A DNA stretch of 64,000 bases from Paragorgia papillata (lineage: Eukaryota > Cnidaria > Anthozoa > Scleralcyonacea > Coralliidae), in NCBI GenBank assembly GCA_035771165.1, contig JAWNZC010000419.1:3627001-3691000 (forward strand). The letters run 5' to 3'. The notes under the pieces are model-generated. The model had not been told where the DNA came from, searched no databases, and worked only from the letters and a program-made list of their open reading frames with translations. Shown here piece by piece: positions 23,811-35,052 of this stretch. Each line of letters begins with the position of its first letter. Position 1 is the stretch's first letter. Both the position numbers and the translations under genes were made by a program.

Positions 23811-24607
23811 AAACTTTTAAATAGCAATGGAGTACGGTAAGTTCTTCTCGAATCTTTCCTTTCTGCCAGTACACAGGTGTAAGCAGTCGTGAACAGCAAC
23901 GATTATATAGATAACAAGCTTCTATTATCCAGTTAATTCACGAAGCTTCACGTTGTTCTTGCTTCTCTTCTTATAATGCTTCAATTTAATTTTCTATTCC
24001 AACCCAATGATAATAAATGGGGACAATAATGACAACACTGATTTCATGTCGCTGTTCCTCAATTTCTATGAGAATATTATCACGTTCTGTATAGACAACG
24101 CAAGCGAACTTTTGCTAAAGACCCATTTGCTAATCTAGTTTTAACATTCGTTTATTCGTATATATGTTGCATGGAATTCACAAGTTTTCAGATTTATGTT
24201 ATGAGCTATAGAAAAATTATATTCACATCTCACTGAAATTCAGTTTACCTTATTTTCTATTGCCCGAATCATTTTAAGGAATAAGGGAATATATTCGATG
24301 ACTTATATGGTTAATCTTCGTTCAGAATATTTCCCCCAAAGCTGAGAAAATATTGTGTATATACGTGCACGATTATGTGTAATATTTTGTATTTGGAATT
24401 ATGCTTTCTGCATATTGAACCGAATGAATCACTATAGCTCAAAATCTTCTTCAAAACCAAGTCTTATTCCGAATCGTATACTTAATACATATCGTTCGAC
24501 GCTTTGCTTTTTTGTTATATATTCTATTAAGCTTTCCGATTGAATGACTGAATGGTCTTTGTCCTTTTTAAAATCGTACAAGGTATCACATTGCCCCATT
24601 CATATCA
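23811..24607. other. No recognisable gene
   Basis: AT-rich intergenic sequence upstream of the peptide gene. No element ends were seen. Confidence 0.4.
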
Positions 24608-24828
24608 TAGTCAATATCGAGATATGGTCTGGAAACTCAGCTGAAGTCTTTGGTCTATCTTTTTGTTCGCCCCTATGCATTTTGGTTCACGGTACACGGT
24701 CACTGAACACATTGTATTTTAGTATAATGAACGAATTGTCCAATAGCAACGTTTCAGTTCAATCACTCAACCGTGCTATTTAAATATTAATAAACCTAAA
24801 ACAAAGGATGTGCACGGTGTAAGGTACG
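24608..24828 (+). mobile_element. Left part of a TIR element, just upstream of the peptide gene
   Basis: It matches 52456-52667 over most of its length (ATAGTCAAT..CGAGATATGG, GTATAATGAACGAATTGTCC, AAACCTAAAACAAAGGATGT). The copy at 52.5 kb has a matching inverted end, so this one is a truncated element. It stops about 55 bp before the TATA box at 24882. Confidence 0.65.
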
Positions 24829-24845
24829 TTCATATAGACTATTAA

Positions 24846-24846
24846 A

Positions 24847-24877
<31 letters not shown>
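24846..24877 (+). repeat. (ATT)n microsatellite in promoter
   Basis: About ten ATT repeats lie immediately upstream of the TATA box of the peptide gene. Confidence 0.85.
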
Positions 24878-24879
<2 letters not shown>

Positions 24880-24881
24880 CA

Positions 24882-24889
24882 TATAAATA
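24882..24889 (+). promoter_or_regulatory. TATA box of the secreted-peptide gene
   Basis: TATAAATA lies 59 bp upstream of the ATG at 24941. With a start site about 30 bp downstream, the 5' UTR would be only about 30 nt. An ATG at 24928 would open a 7-codon upstream ORF that overlaps the main start (stop at 24949-24951). Confidence 0.45.
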
Positions 24890-24940
24890 CTTGCGCTACA
24901 GCTGAGACTGGTGTAGACGTGAGGTGAATGCTTGTGGATT

Positions 24941-25105
24941 ATGAAGTGTAAACTATTAATCGCGACGTCTACCTTCTGTATTCTTGCTCTTATAGTCTTG
25001 TGTACTATAGAGGAGACTCAATCTGTTGGATTTCCGCTTAGAATTCGCAGGAAAAGATCGATTCAAAGATCGCGCAAGTCACCTCCTCATAAAGTACGGA
25101 ATAAG
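24941..25105 (+). CDS. Secreted basic peptide precursor, exon 1
   Basis: The ATG opens 55 codons ending at a strong splice donor, AAG|GTAAGG (25106). Residues 1-28 look like a signal peptide: MKCK, a hydrophobic core at about 5-23 (LLIATSTFCILALIVLC), then a polar stretch with cleavage likely near Q27-S28. After it comes a strongly basic region with a furin-type RRKR at 36-39, then SIQRSRKSPPHKVRNK to residue 55. The exon breaks in phase 0. Exon 2 at 28939 begins with R, so a KR site is completed only by splicing. The spliced product is 78 residues. I do not recognise the family. A neuropeptide or other small secreted ligand precursor is the simplest reading. A TATA box upstream, a good donor and a matching in-phase acceptor make chance unlikely but not excluded. 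Confidence 0.6.
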
Positions 25106-25715
25106 GTAAGGTTTTGCTATAGTTAACTTAAAAATTTCAATTGAGGTCTTTGGGTGTTTTTCTACCAGTTTACGAACAGGAAAATCTACATGTCAGTTAG
25201 ATGAAGTCTGATAACAGTATCAGTAATTCTCAACTGGTGCCAATTAATTGTTTTATTCAGTATACGCCCATTGGCAGACTAACTTGGTTTCTGGAGTCTA
25301 TATACGACTAGATTTTCTGACTTCGAAATTCTCAGTGCGGATTGCTCTCATAGTCCCATAGTAAGTCATACTCGTTGTCAAATCTACAACACCTTATGAA
25401 TCCATGCTGTCACTGTACTTTTCCGAAACATCTGTCTATACTAGGCACACACAGGAATATGTTACTTGTACTAATAACCAGACTATAGTGCATTCAATAT
25501 CTTTATGACTTGCATGAGTTGGAACATGGAGAATCTCAAAATCCAGTCATGAAATATACTGATCATAAAACTGGTTTTACTATAGTCTTAGACCATTTTT
25601 GATGTAGATTATATATGTATTCCATATTGTGTATTTTTTAGCTATTCTCCTTGTGTATTTTAGTTTTCAAATCTCTGGGTTGCACTATAACAACCGGTAT
25701 AAAACATAATCTTGT

Positions 25716-25945
25716 TAATTCATTAACTTTTTCCTGTCTGAGTTGGCCTTTCAAATTTTATATTCTGCTTAACGCCATGCAGGCTGTTATTTTTTCTGTC
25801 CAATTTGACTTATTTACCTCTAGTGAAACTCTTGTACAAGAATGAACTAAAAACTATAGATCTAACTCTTTCCTGTCTCAATTGTTCTTTGGTATTGTAG
25901 TCTGCTGCCAGACGATTTTAATCGCCTTAGAGGAAACCTTCGTAG
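25716..25945 (+). repeat. Short interspersed repeat copies, CTGTC subtype
   Basis: TTTTTCCTGTCTGAGTTGGC, CTTAACGCCATG and TCTGCTGCCAGACGATTTTA mark two diverged copies within the intron. Confidence 0.5.
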
Positions 25946-27055
25946 CTTAGCCTCCTGCATATTAATTTGTATTTTGCTTCCCAATATGTATACTGTTTAC
26001 TAGTACTAATAATTTACACAACATCTTCATAATTTGCTGCACGTTGAAAATATTAAAAATTTTAAATTATATGCTTCATGAACACTGGTTTGACAAAATA
26101 CTCTTGGACTATCAGTACACTTCTTGGACTATCAGTAATCGGTACACTTTGTGTACTTTTGACCAGAACTAGTTTATAGATCTGATGGTAGCACAAATAG
26201 GGACATGATTCATTAAAGATTCTTTTCTGGCGGTGGATTTTATATCGTAAAATCCGTACAGATAGTTTTTTGGATCACATAAATTTTGATTGACATTTAA
26301 AAACCTTTGGACTTGGCATTGACATTTCGTTACAAAGCGTCAAGGTTAATAGGCTGGACTGTTTCCACTTGGCGAAAAATGTCGTGCGAAGCGAGATTTT
26401 CTTTCGGTTTCGTAAACGCTCAGGTGTAACTATAATTAGCCAAGACAAAAGCAAAAAGTCGTTTCGATCGAAAAATATCGCTTGGTGGAAAACAGCCTTA
26501 AGTCTAATGGAAAAATTTCGCTGACGCAAAACTTGTAATTTAATTGCATGGCATAACTAACTTGTGGCAGTGATGAGTTACTGGCTTCACCAGTTAAAAA
26601 TTTCCAGTAATATTTTAACTTTTATCAACTTTTTAAATATAAAATTACTCTGCTTTTTATCAAAGTTGCAATTGTTTACACGAGAGCCAAAATTTCAACA
26701 TATTATAAAAATAATTCACTAAATATATGTACAACTTTTGTTATTTTATAATTTGAATAAAATAGTCAAGTAATCAAAGAGGTTAAGAGAACTAGCTTTA
26801 CTATTCTTTTTGAAAGAATACAGCGTGGTTTTAGATTTAAGTTCAGTAGGTAGATAATTCAATAGATTTACTCCACTATACCAAAAGGTGCTTTTTTAGA
26901 AAATACGTTTTAGGTTTCGATAAGTGTAAATTTGTATCTCTGCATCTCAGATTTAGGATTAAATGTGCTCACTTAAAGGCTTAAATAAATCAGCTATATA
27001 TGAAGGAGCAAATCCATTGTCGACTTTGTACATCATTATGGCTCTAAACAGAGAG

Positions 27056-27261
<206 letters not shown>

Positions 27262-27369
27262 TATTACAATAATAACAATAACTTAACTTTATTTAAGAAA
27301 ATAAAAGCAATGTAGCCACATAGGCTGGTTGCATGACAACTACGCATATACAAAGATAACTAAATCTGA

Positions 27370-27488
27370 TTAACCCTTTTATTCCCATCGGTGCCATTTG
27401 GCACTTTTTATTTTCTATACTGTATAGCGCCAGACGATTTTACTCTTCAAGGGAAGACCTCCTGCGATGGTGGGAGTTAAAGGGTTAA
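27370..27488 (+). repeat. Short interspersed repeat, complete copy
   Basis: It is bounded by TTAACCCTTTTATTCCCATC and GAGTTAAAGGGTTAA. The core is GCGCCAGACGATTTTACTC, AAGGGAAGACCTCCTG. This is one of the cleanest copies of the roughly 115-bp family. Confidence 0.75.
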
Positions 27489-28189
27489 TTTTTTTTAATG
27501 TAGAATATTTATTCTTTATTATTTTTGAAGATATGTACACACGAATCTGTGGATTTGCTATTTCTCTGTATGTCAAGTTGGATTTTTTTGGAATTGCATG
27601 TCTGTGTATCATTTAGGTTTTGTTTTTTTAGGCATTGACATTGACATCGGGTGAACTTGACATACGTAGTTGTCTAAGCCATACTGACGTGTCTGTGCAA
27701 GCCAAATTCCTACAGTGATTGCGCATGATGGATGAAGATTTACTTATTAGGAGTAAAATTGATTAATTTTAAGTTTTAACCCTTAATTACTCGGCAGATT
27801 TAGATTTACTCGGCGTTAGCCGGAGTAAAAATAATAAGTTGCCAAATGGAAACCATGCCCAGTAAAGGACTTAAAAACAGTTACTTCAATAACTATCAGA
27901 ATCGTAAATCTTTGGAACTTTATTAATTCTACTTTTTCAAGCACTTTTAAATCAAGTACCACTAATTATTTTGTTCAGACTTTTAATACTTACTTCAATA
28001 TAGAGAATGTTTACACTTGCATGGAAATCAATCAGTGCTTAAGATGTCACAAACACGTCTCCCAGACTTTTAAATCATCTGTTCATGGATGTTAGTACTT
28101 AATATATAGATATTAACCCAGATCCAGTGAACAAAGATTCAGAGCTTTATCTTCACCACTAGGCGTTTCTGTAAATTTCTGGTTAGATC

Positions 28190-28400
28190 CTCTTAACCAT
28201 TGAGCTACTGAGTGACTCAAATGGAGAGCTAAGGTTATAAATGTGTACAATCTGTAACCTTTTGATGACCATTGAGATGCTCTAACCATTGAGCTACTGA
28301 GACTCAAATGGAGAGCTAAGATTACAAATGTGTGCAACCTGATGAGCAGTTAGACTGATGCTCTAATCATTGAGCTACCGTGAGGATTAGACAGCGATCA
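28190..28400 (-). repeat. Three tandem tRNA-like fragments
   Basis: An approximately 80-bp unit repeats three times, each with CTCTAACCATTGAGCTAC; inverted, GTAGCTCAATGGTTAGAG is a tRNA A-box/D-arm. No anticodon arm or B box follows, so these are SINE-head fragments and not tRNA genes. Confidence 0.5.
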
Positions 28401-28463
28401 AGGTTGCAAATTCACAGCCATGTTGGCATATGAGATGTAATTGAGGTTCAAACACGGATGTTG

Positions 28464-28535
28464 GTTGTGTTGGTGTTGGTGTTGGTGTTGGTGTTGGTGT
28501 TATTATTATTATTATTATTGTTGTTGTTGTTGTTG
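28464..28535 (+). repeat. GTTGGT / ATT / GTT compound microsatellite
   Basis: Five GGTGTT hexamers are followed by ATT and GTT triplets. It lies in the intron. Confidence 0.9.
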
Positions 28536-28654
28536 TTTCTTATTGTCGCCGTCGTCGTGGTACACACCTCTCTTTAGCAATCATTCTTTCTGCTGCTTGA
28601 TCAATTATCAAAGTACATAACATGCATGAAGAAAAAGAAGAATATATTTGTACC

Positions 28655-28750
28655 TTAACCCTGAATTCTCCATTTAGTACATTTAGTATTAACACTCTGG
28701 CTAACACCAGACAATTTTACTCGTCAAACCTTCGGGCTTGAAAGGGTTAA
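28655..28750 (+). repeat. Short interspersed repeat, complete copy
   Basis: It runs from TTAACCCTGAATTC to CTTGAAAGGGTTAA, with the core CTAACACCAGACAATTTTAC. It ends 190 bp before the exon 2 acceptor. Confidence 0.7.
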
Positions 28751-28884
28751 TTGCAAAAAGAATACAGTTATAAAATCAGCTATTAAAATTACAGAAGAAA
28801 ATAATAACTTGCCTGAATCTGATTAAATTAGACTGAAACAATTTGCAGACTTAATACTCTACAAGCTAAATTCAAATTCATGTT

Positions 28885-28915
<31 letters not shown>

Positions 28916-28938
28916 TTTAATTAACTTTACCTTTGCAG

Positions 28939-29010
28939 AGATATGTTAACCCAACCAAGAAGGGAATAAAAACCAATAAAAGGATGCCAGGACAAGGACG
29001 TAGAATTTGA
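28939..29010 (+). CDS. Secreted basic peptide precursor, exon 2
   Basis: It follows a GCAG acceptor in phase 0 with exon 1 and runs 23 codons to TGA (29008-29010). It contributes residues 56-78: R56 completes a KR with K55, YVNPTKKGIKTN follows, then KR (69-70) and MPGQGRRI. Dibasic cleavage would release peptides 40-54, 57-68 and 71-78. No Gly precedes a dibasic site, so C-terminal amidation is not indicated. The YV.P.KKG spacing faintly recalls the C-terminal loop of FGFs, but the 78-residue product has no room for a beta-trefoil. Confidence 0.55.
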   Translation, partial: RYVNPTKKGIKTNKRMPGQGRRI

Positions 29011-29600
29011 ACTATTAGGAAACGTTACAGTCGCTGTTATGTGTGACTCAATTCAAACATTTAAATACCTTATTTGGGATTCTTCTGTAGTTGATTTTCT
29101 GGTGATGCTAGTGTCTTTATTTAAAATTATTAATTTGGGACTACTATGAATATAACTGATATATATTCTAGTTAAGATAAAATGCACATTTGTTTTTTAG
29201 TCTACTAAATTTCAGAATTCTTTTTACTGATTAATAATAATAATATTGTAGTTATTAAAGTTATCCATATTATTATCTCCGCCAGAACGTTATGCTTTTA
29301 CCTCTGTTTGTCTGTCTTTTGTCTGTCACGTCCTCTGTTTGTTTGTTTGTTTGTCTGTTTTCCAAGATATATCACAATCATAACACTTTCATAAAAGTTT
29401 GTGGAAAGATTGATCATTGACGTATTAAATTTGGGTTTAATTTGATTGAGAATTAGATACGAAATTCATGGGAATCTGAGCACAAGATTCTCTGTGTAGA
29501 AGAAATGAATAAAGACAATTGCTTGACTGTTGTTATTATCCTTATTTTATGCAAACATTTTTGCATAATTTCAGCTGGTACGAGTGCATACACAATGTTG
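29011..29600 (+). other. Probable 3' UTR and downstream sequence
   Basis: AT-rich sequence follows the stop codon. A consensus AATAAA at 29508-29513 lies about 500 bp past the stop. Further AATAAA motifs lie near 29641 and 29655, just before the minisatellite. No other feature was seen. Confidence 0.3.
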
Positions 29601-29689
29601 AGCTTGCCAGCATGTACAAAGTTGTTCTTGTAAATTAATTAATAAATTTATGATAAATAAAGATTCTTCTTCTTGAGCTGCCCAGCACA

Positions 29690-30145
29690 AACAACGTTGT
29701 GTTGGCCAGCATGAACATGCAACATTGTGTTGGCCAACATGAACGTGCAACATTGTGTTGGCCGACATGAACATGCAACATTGTGTTGGCCAGCATGTCG
29801 AACAACATTGTATTGGCCAGCAACGTGAACATGCAACTTTGTGTTTGCCAGCATGAACATGCAACATTGTGTTGGCCAGCATGAACATGCAACATTGTGT
29901 TGGCCAGCATGAGTTCACATGCAACATTGTGTTGGCCAGCATGAACATGCAACATTGTGTTGGCCAGCATGAACAACTTTGTGTTCAGTTGGCCAGCATG
30001 AACAACATTGTGTTGTCCAGCATGAACAACGTTGAGCTGACCAGCATGAACAAAGTTGACTGAGCTGACTAGCATAAAAACTGTAGTCCAGCATGTCCAG
30101 AATTTCCCAGCATGAACAAGGTTGAGATGACCGGCATGCATTAAC
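29690..30145 (+). repeat. 28-bp minisatellite, GGCCAGCATGAACATGCAAC
   Basis: About fifteen units of roughly 28 bp are built from GGCCAGCATGAACATGCAAC followed by ATTGTGTT, decaying toward 30145. Several overlapping frames on both strands arise from it and are not genes. The same unit occurs inverted near 17990-18215 and once at 60785-60810. Confidence 0.9.
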
Positions 30146-30319
30146 AAGGTTTATAGCTAGTTATAGGCATCAACAATGTTGTCAACACTTCATGTGTTGT
30201 TTTAGATATAATAACAATGTTTTTATCACAATGTTCAGTTGTTAATTCAGTACTAACTTAATTGTTAACTAGTTAAAACAGTCAACAACAGTAAACACAC
30301 TTTATTTCAAGTAAACACT

Positions 30320-30905
30320 TGACATTAATAAAAATGATAAACTTGTGGCCCTCTATATACCTAATTTATAATATTATCATATACTAAAATTTTTACATTA
30401 CATATAATTCTACTTTTAAATCTATATTTACAATTGGTACTGTGAAAAGTCTCTCGTTGATTTGTTAAAAAATATTTAAGAAAGTTTCTTTTAAAGCTAT
30501 TTGCACTAGAACTTTTCTTTAAGTCAGTAGAAATACCATTCCAAGCCCTGATGGTATTAACAGTAAAGGTTCGACCCCCTTCAGTAGTTCTTTTGTATCG
30601 AGGGCAACATAAATTAAGTTTAGAAAACTTAAGTAGTATGAATGCCGGAATTTCTTATGAGCAGGTCATTTATATAGTTTGGTGCAAGTCCATTTAAACG
30701 TTTATAGACTAAGCTGCAGCGGTTTATATGTGCATGCCTCAATATAAAATGGTACCCAATTTAAAGTGTTGAAAAGCTCAACTGAGCAGGCACGACGGTC
30801 AGCATCCAAAATGATTCTTGCGGCTCTTTTTTGCAGCTTAAGTACTCTTTGTAGGTCATCTTGTCTGCAGGAGGACCATACAGTACTACCATATAGCAAA
30901 AACAG
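30320..30905 (-). pseudogene. CR1/L2-like LINE, RT C-terminal domain and 3' UTR
   Basis: The minus strand reads LLYGSTVWSSCRQDDLQRVL then KLQKRAARIILDAD...ELFNTLNWVPF, a typical end of a LINE reverse transcriptase region. A frameshift follows near 30725. The next frame reads CSLVYKRLNGLAPNYINDLL, LCCPRYKRTTEGGRTFTVNT and AWNGISTDLK. The first frame is 65 codons before it breaks. The 3' UTR runs to GAGGGCCACAAGTTTATC near 30340, matching the LINE tail at 36.85 kb. The copy is a 5'-truncated, frameshifted relic. Confidence 0.8.
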
Positions 30906-31681
30906 GCTTTATAATTGCAGAGTAATAAATCTCACTTGCTTCATCATTGCTTTTGTTATTGCTGAACAATTTCGCTAAACTGCTCCAACGATAAATAATG
31001 TTGGCAAGCTTAAACTGGCCATTGTGGCCTTGGAACAATGAGCAGACATTGTTTGACGTTACTCAGCCATTGTTCTCTGACAAAATGGCAGAATTATAAC
31101 AATGTTTAAGCATTGTTCAGGCAACAACCTGTCAGAATTTTTACATACTTTCTAGATCGTTATTTACATGGAAAGTGAGTCGTAGAATAAGGCTAATTGG
31201 CAAGTCTTTTCTGACGTCCAAGCTATATACAATAAATAAATTTGATATATAATTAAGAATACTTATTTTCACCATGTTTTACAGTATAAAATTCTTTCAA
31301 CGATTTTTACAATGAAACATGGTGAAAACTACAAAAGTATTTTTAATATAACGCCATGAAAAACTTTAAAGAACAAATTTGAGTCAGTTTCATCACAGTT
31401 AATTGTGATTTCGTCTGCTGGCATATCTATAATGAGTAAATGTTCCTGTTATACATCATCTATATTCATCTCTTGCCAAACAATGCATTACTCCTTAGTG
31501 TATAACGATTTCTTGTTTCCTGGAATCACTACTCATAATTGGCGTAGTAAATGACGTAGAAACTCGTGTTGTTTTCCTAGAATTGAATAGAATAATTTAA
31601 AAAAGAGATAGAGACAATAAAGGTAATAATAGACCACTTTCACAAAGGCCTTCGCTTTAAATAGTCTTTTATGTGCGTCTA
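30906..31681. other. No recognisable gene
   Basis: Degenerate AACAATG-rich sequence (30985-31130) resembles the 28-bp minisatellite family. The rest is unremarkable. Confidence 0.35.
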
Positions 31682-31860
31682 AAGGCCTATCTACACGATA
31701 CGATTGTCGTACACGATTGTCATCGTGATGTATGTGATTCAACACCAATTGTGTAAACGACGTTTTTCAACATTACCATCGAATCATGAACAAGAATTGT
31801 GTCACGTACACAAAATTGCATACGCCAGAATGACAATCGTATCGTGTATATATAGGCCTT
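31682..31860. mobile_element. MITE with AAGGCCTATCTACACGATAC ends
   Basis: AAGGCCTATCTACACGATAC and its partner GTATCGTGTATATATAGGCC form terminal inverted repeats of about 28 bp. The length is 179 bp. Confidence 0.75.
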
Positions 31861-32004
31861 AAATGATCAACCTTTCTGACCTCGTTATGAAGCAATTGAG
31901 ATTCTTTTGAATCGCAGACACACAAAGAGGCCAGAAAAGTCGTATTAAGATGCACATAAAAGAATATTCAAATTAATCGCTATTAAATGAAAAATGAAAG
32001 TGGT

Positions 32005-32187
32005 GTATAGATCGTTTTCATCTGACGTCACGGCGGCCATATTGGTGTACCAAAACAATGAAATGGCGGCCATATTGGTGTACCATCTTTATCCTGTGGG
32101 AATTTAGCTCTATTCTTATTCAAATATTCCGTATTGTTTCACCACCCCAATGGGGCCACCGATCACGTGAGTGAAAACGACCTATAG
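32005..32187. mobile_element. MITE with TATAGATCGTTTTCA ends
   Basis: The left end TATAGATCGTTTTCATCTGA and the right end, inverted, CTATAGGTCGTTTTCACTCA agree. Inside, GCGGCCATATTGGTGTACCA is tandemly duplicated. TGACGTCA lies next to the left end. Confidence 0.65.
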
Positions 32188-32245
32188 ATTATATGTGCCA
32201 TGAGCTAGGGCACAATAACACTGTGCCTGAGTTCGAAGTACTGTT

Positions 32246-32568
32246 TAATAAACGAGCAGGAGTGTTTTATCAGATATAAAGACACGAGGCGAAGCCGAGT
32301 GTTTTTATATCTGATAAAACACGAACTGCGAGTTTATATCGATAAAACACGAACTGCGAAACACGAAGTACGTTTTTGAACAGCTTCAAAAACGAACCAC
32401 TTGGTAAGTTCATTGGCGTAGTAAGTTTGAAAAATAACCTTGTCTAAGCCGAGAAAATCAAAGCTAAAGTTTATGTAAATCAGGAGGTATCATTATCACA
32501 TATAAAGACACTGATTAAACTTTAATTTCTTTTGAATTTTCCTCATGAATTATTAATGAGTTTTTGAA
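32246..32568 (+). mobile_element. Hairpin element, TAATA...CATGAATTATTAATGAG family
   Basis: It starts TAATAAACGAGCAGGAGTG. A hairpin follows (TTTTATCAGATATAAA stem, centre GAGGCGAAGCCGAG), then a linker and CCTCATGAATTATTAATGAG, ending TTTTTGAA. No obvious target duplication was found. Confidence 0.55.
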
Positions 32569-32678
32569 TGAAATATTACACTATACCAGGTGGTTTACAG
32601 GTACATAACTAAAATTATATATTATATAGTACATATGACATATAAAAGAGCAGATTCAACAAGGTGGAAATAATGGCA

Positions 32679-33019
32679 AATTAAGAGTCCTTAAAAAACT
32701 GAAAATAAGAATTTCAGCTCATAAACTACCTGTTGAAACTGGTCGATACGGAAATGTTTCATACAGTGAAAGATTATGCAAACATTGTGATCTAAATGAG
32801 ATTGGGAACGAACAACACCTTTTAATGTCATGCAGAAACACAAAGTTCGCCGATCTTAGAGTTAATTTTATGGAAAGTCTCTGTAAAATAAATAACTCAT
32901 TTTCTAAATTTAGCTATCAAGACCTTTTCATGTATGTCATTGCTATGCAAGACAAAACAATTATGACTTTGGTAGCTAAATACTGTTTTAATGTTTTAAC
33001 AAGTTTTGAAAGTTCATAG
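32679..33019 (+). CDS. LINE ORF2 C-terminal fragment, paralogue of 21.5 kb
   Basis: The plus frame runs to TAG at 33017-33019 (about 113 codons) and reads LKIRISAHKLPVETGRYGNV, CKHCDLNEIGNEQHLLMSC, FADLRVNFMESL, then DLFMYVIAMQDKTIMTLVAK. It matches the minus-strand fragment at 21456-21853 residue by residue at most positions, including the Cys and His spacing. The RT core is missing, so it is 5'-truncated. The upstream boundary is approximate. A CR1/L2-type LINE is the best guess. Confidence 0.7.
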
Positions 33020-33073
33020 TTGAGCACGTAGTCTAGTTTATATGTTATGTGTATGTATCTTATATACCAAATC

Positions 33074-33222
33074 TGGGCCCGGTTGTATAAAACTTTTAAT
33101 CATGATTTAATCACCTTTTGGGTAATTAAATCGTAGTTAAAGTCTCAAACACTGGTCCTGATTGGCTAGAATTAAGCACTAATCATGATTAAAGTTAATC
33201 ACTTTTTTATACAACCGGGCCC
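33074..33222. mobile_element. 149-bp MITE with TGGGCCCGGTTGTATAAAA ends
   Basis: TGGGCCCGGTTGTATAAAA and its inverted partner TTTTATACAACCGGGCCCA match perfectly over 19 bp. Inner blocks AATCATGATTAA and TAATCATGATTAA are also inverted. Confidence 0.85.
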
Positions 33223-33309
33223 AGGTATTTATGTTGTTGTTTGAATAAAGTTTATATATTAAAGCAAAGAAAAAGGAGGGGGAAAAACAACTAATAAAAT
33301 GATTTAAAT

Positions 33310-33480
33310 ATATCAACAAGATGGAGGCATAGCGAAGGCTTTGAATCTTGGAATACTAGATACAGACGAGAGATTACTATATGGAATCTGATTCCACGTG
33401 AATATTGTTCTAGGATAAAATGAATACTTTAATATATACGTTATTACAGCTCTGGATCTGACGAAAAGGAGAGGTGTTAG
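33310..33480 (-). pseudogene. LINE ORF2 tail fragment
   Basis: The minus frame reads LKYSFYPRTIFTWNQIPYSN and LSSVSSIPRFKAF, the FFPRTI..WN.LP signature that ends many LINE ORF2 proteins. The upstream frame has no recognisable domain. Confidence 0.6.
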
Positions 33481-33799
33481 GCAACCTGGATACACTACTA
33501 AATTTTCTCGCCAATATATGCATGCCTTTAGCCCACTTGTCTTATTACTACCGCATTCTTTTCTCGTGTTTACGTTCTTGGCAATTTTCCGGAAGATCTT
33601 CACTTGTCGATCGAGTAAAAGCGTCTGGCGCAATATTATTATAGACATGGCAAAATATGTACGTTGCCAAATTGCAAACATGCCCAGTTGAAGGAATGTA
33701 ACGTGATATTGAAAACCAGTCTGATGACATTACGTTTATAAAGTTGCACTACAAGAAAAACAAGTCGGTCTGGAAACTATCAAGAAGATGTTTAAAGCA

Positions 33800-34820
33800 A
33801 AGACCTCTTTTGGAATGAATTTTTATATTAGGGTGCTATAGATTGACTCGATCAAAGCACTGACTATTATCTATTTATCTGCATGTCTTGAAGAATTTCC
33901 TCATTATTATTTCTAGACTGTTGTTGCCGTTTTATAATGAAGGGTTGCTTCACAGTTTCAGGGATATTTCTAAAAGGAGTAAAGGAATCCGATCGAATTA
34001 AAAGAGACTAAGGTGCGTCGAAAGACCCATAGCGGAAGAAATTCGATTAAACGGAATAAAAAAGAATGGAATGTTGATCTGATTTTAAAGAGAGCTGAAC
34101 TTGGGGGTGTTTCATACGGATACCTGGGCTGGCTCGCTGTGCCGAGATCTCGCTTATGCTGTTATTTCTTGTTAATTTTCATCTTGTGTTTATATGAGAG
34201 TCAGATCTCGCTTTGTGAGATCGAGATCTGGGTTACACGGGCTGGTTTTCCCCCCATGTAAATACGATTGACGTTAAGTTAACTCTTCCAATCCAAGGAA
34301 ATTAATCCGATTTATTATTATTGTACTTCGTAAATTACTCTCGGATGCGATTACATTATTACTAGCTGCGAGAAAAAAAACAAGACACTAATCAGGGAAG
34401 AAGCAATAATGCTCAAGCAAGGATCTGGGTTGTGTGTATTGTTTGTTGAAGAATAAACTTGTGTCAAGATACTATAGAATGACTCGCGTTGAAAGAACTA
34501 AATATTCGTACATGTCTTCAAGGATTCTTTGCACCTTGGATTCCTGGAGAGATTCAATCCGGTTTTTTTAGCTATTTCTAGACGTCTGCATTGTGAGGAC
34601 AACAAAAACCGCGCGGCAACTCGGTCGAAAACACTGCAGCTTGCTTTATACTGTATTATAGAGAAGGAATTGAGGCCGAGTATAGTTGGAACATATAATG
34701 CTTACTAATTATTCCTAGCAGAAGAAATATTGAAATTGAGTTAAACATTTAATCACTGAAGAAGAATGGAATGTTGACTTGAATCTAAATAAGAGAGCTA
34801 AGTGAACTACAGTAAATATA
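33800..34820 (+). repeat. Diverged tandem duplication
   Basis: Blocks at 33830-34100 recur in the same order at 34465-34800: CTATAGA.TGACTCG, CATGTCTT.AAG, ATTTCTAGAC, GAATGGAATGTTGA and AAGAGAGCT. The first copy has about 165 bp of GAGATCTCG-rich sequence (34100-34265) where the second has none, suggesting an insertion. Confidence 0.55.
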
Positions 34821-35052
34821 TGGCATGTGTGATGGGCGCAACTTTCTTCTATTCGAATCCAGTATTCCGTGGAGGTGTCGGTCGAAATTGTAATTCGTAA
34901 GTACACAAATTTAATTTTGTTTCATACTTCTATGTTAACAAGTGTTTGTTTGTTTATTTGTTTATTTTTTTATTTGTTCATTTATTTGTTTGTGTAAATA
35001 CCGGTTGGTTTAATTTGTTCGTTAATTATTGTTAGTTAGACTTCGTTCGAAT

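Noticed and set aside
32251..32334. Rho-independent terminator
   Set aside because: It is a hairpin-family transposable element in a eukaryotic context.
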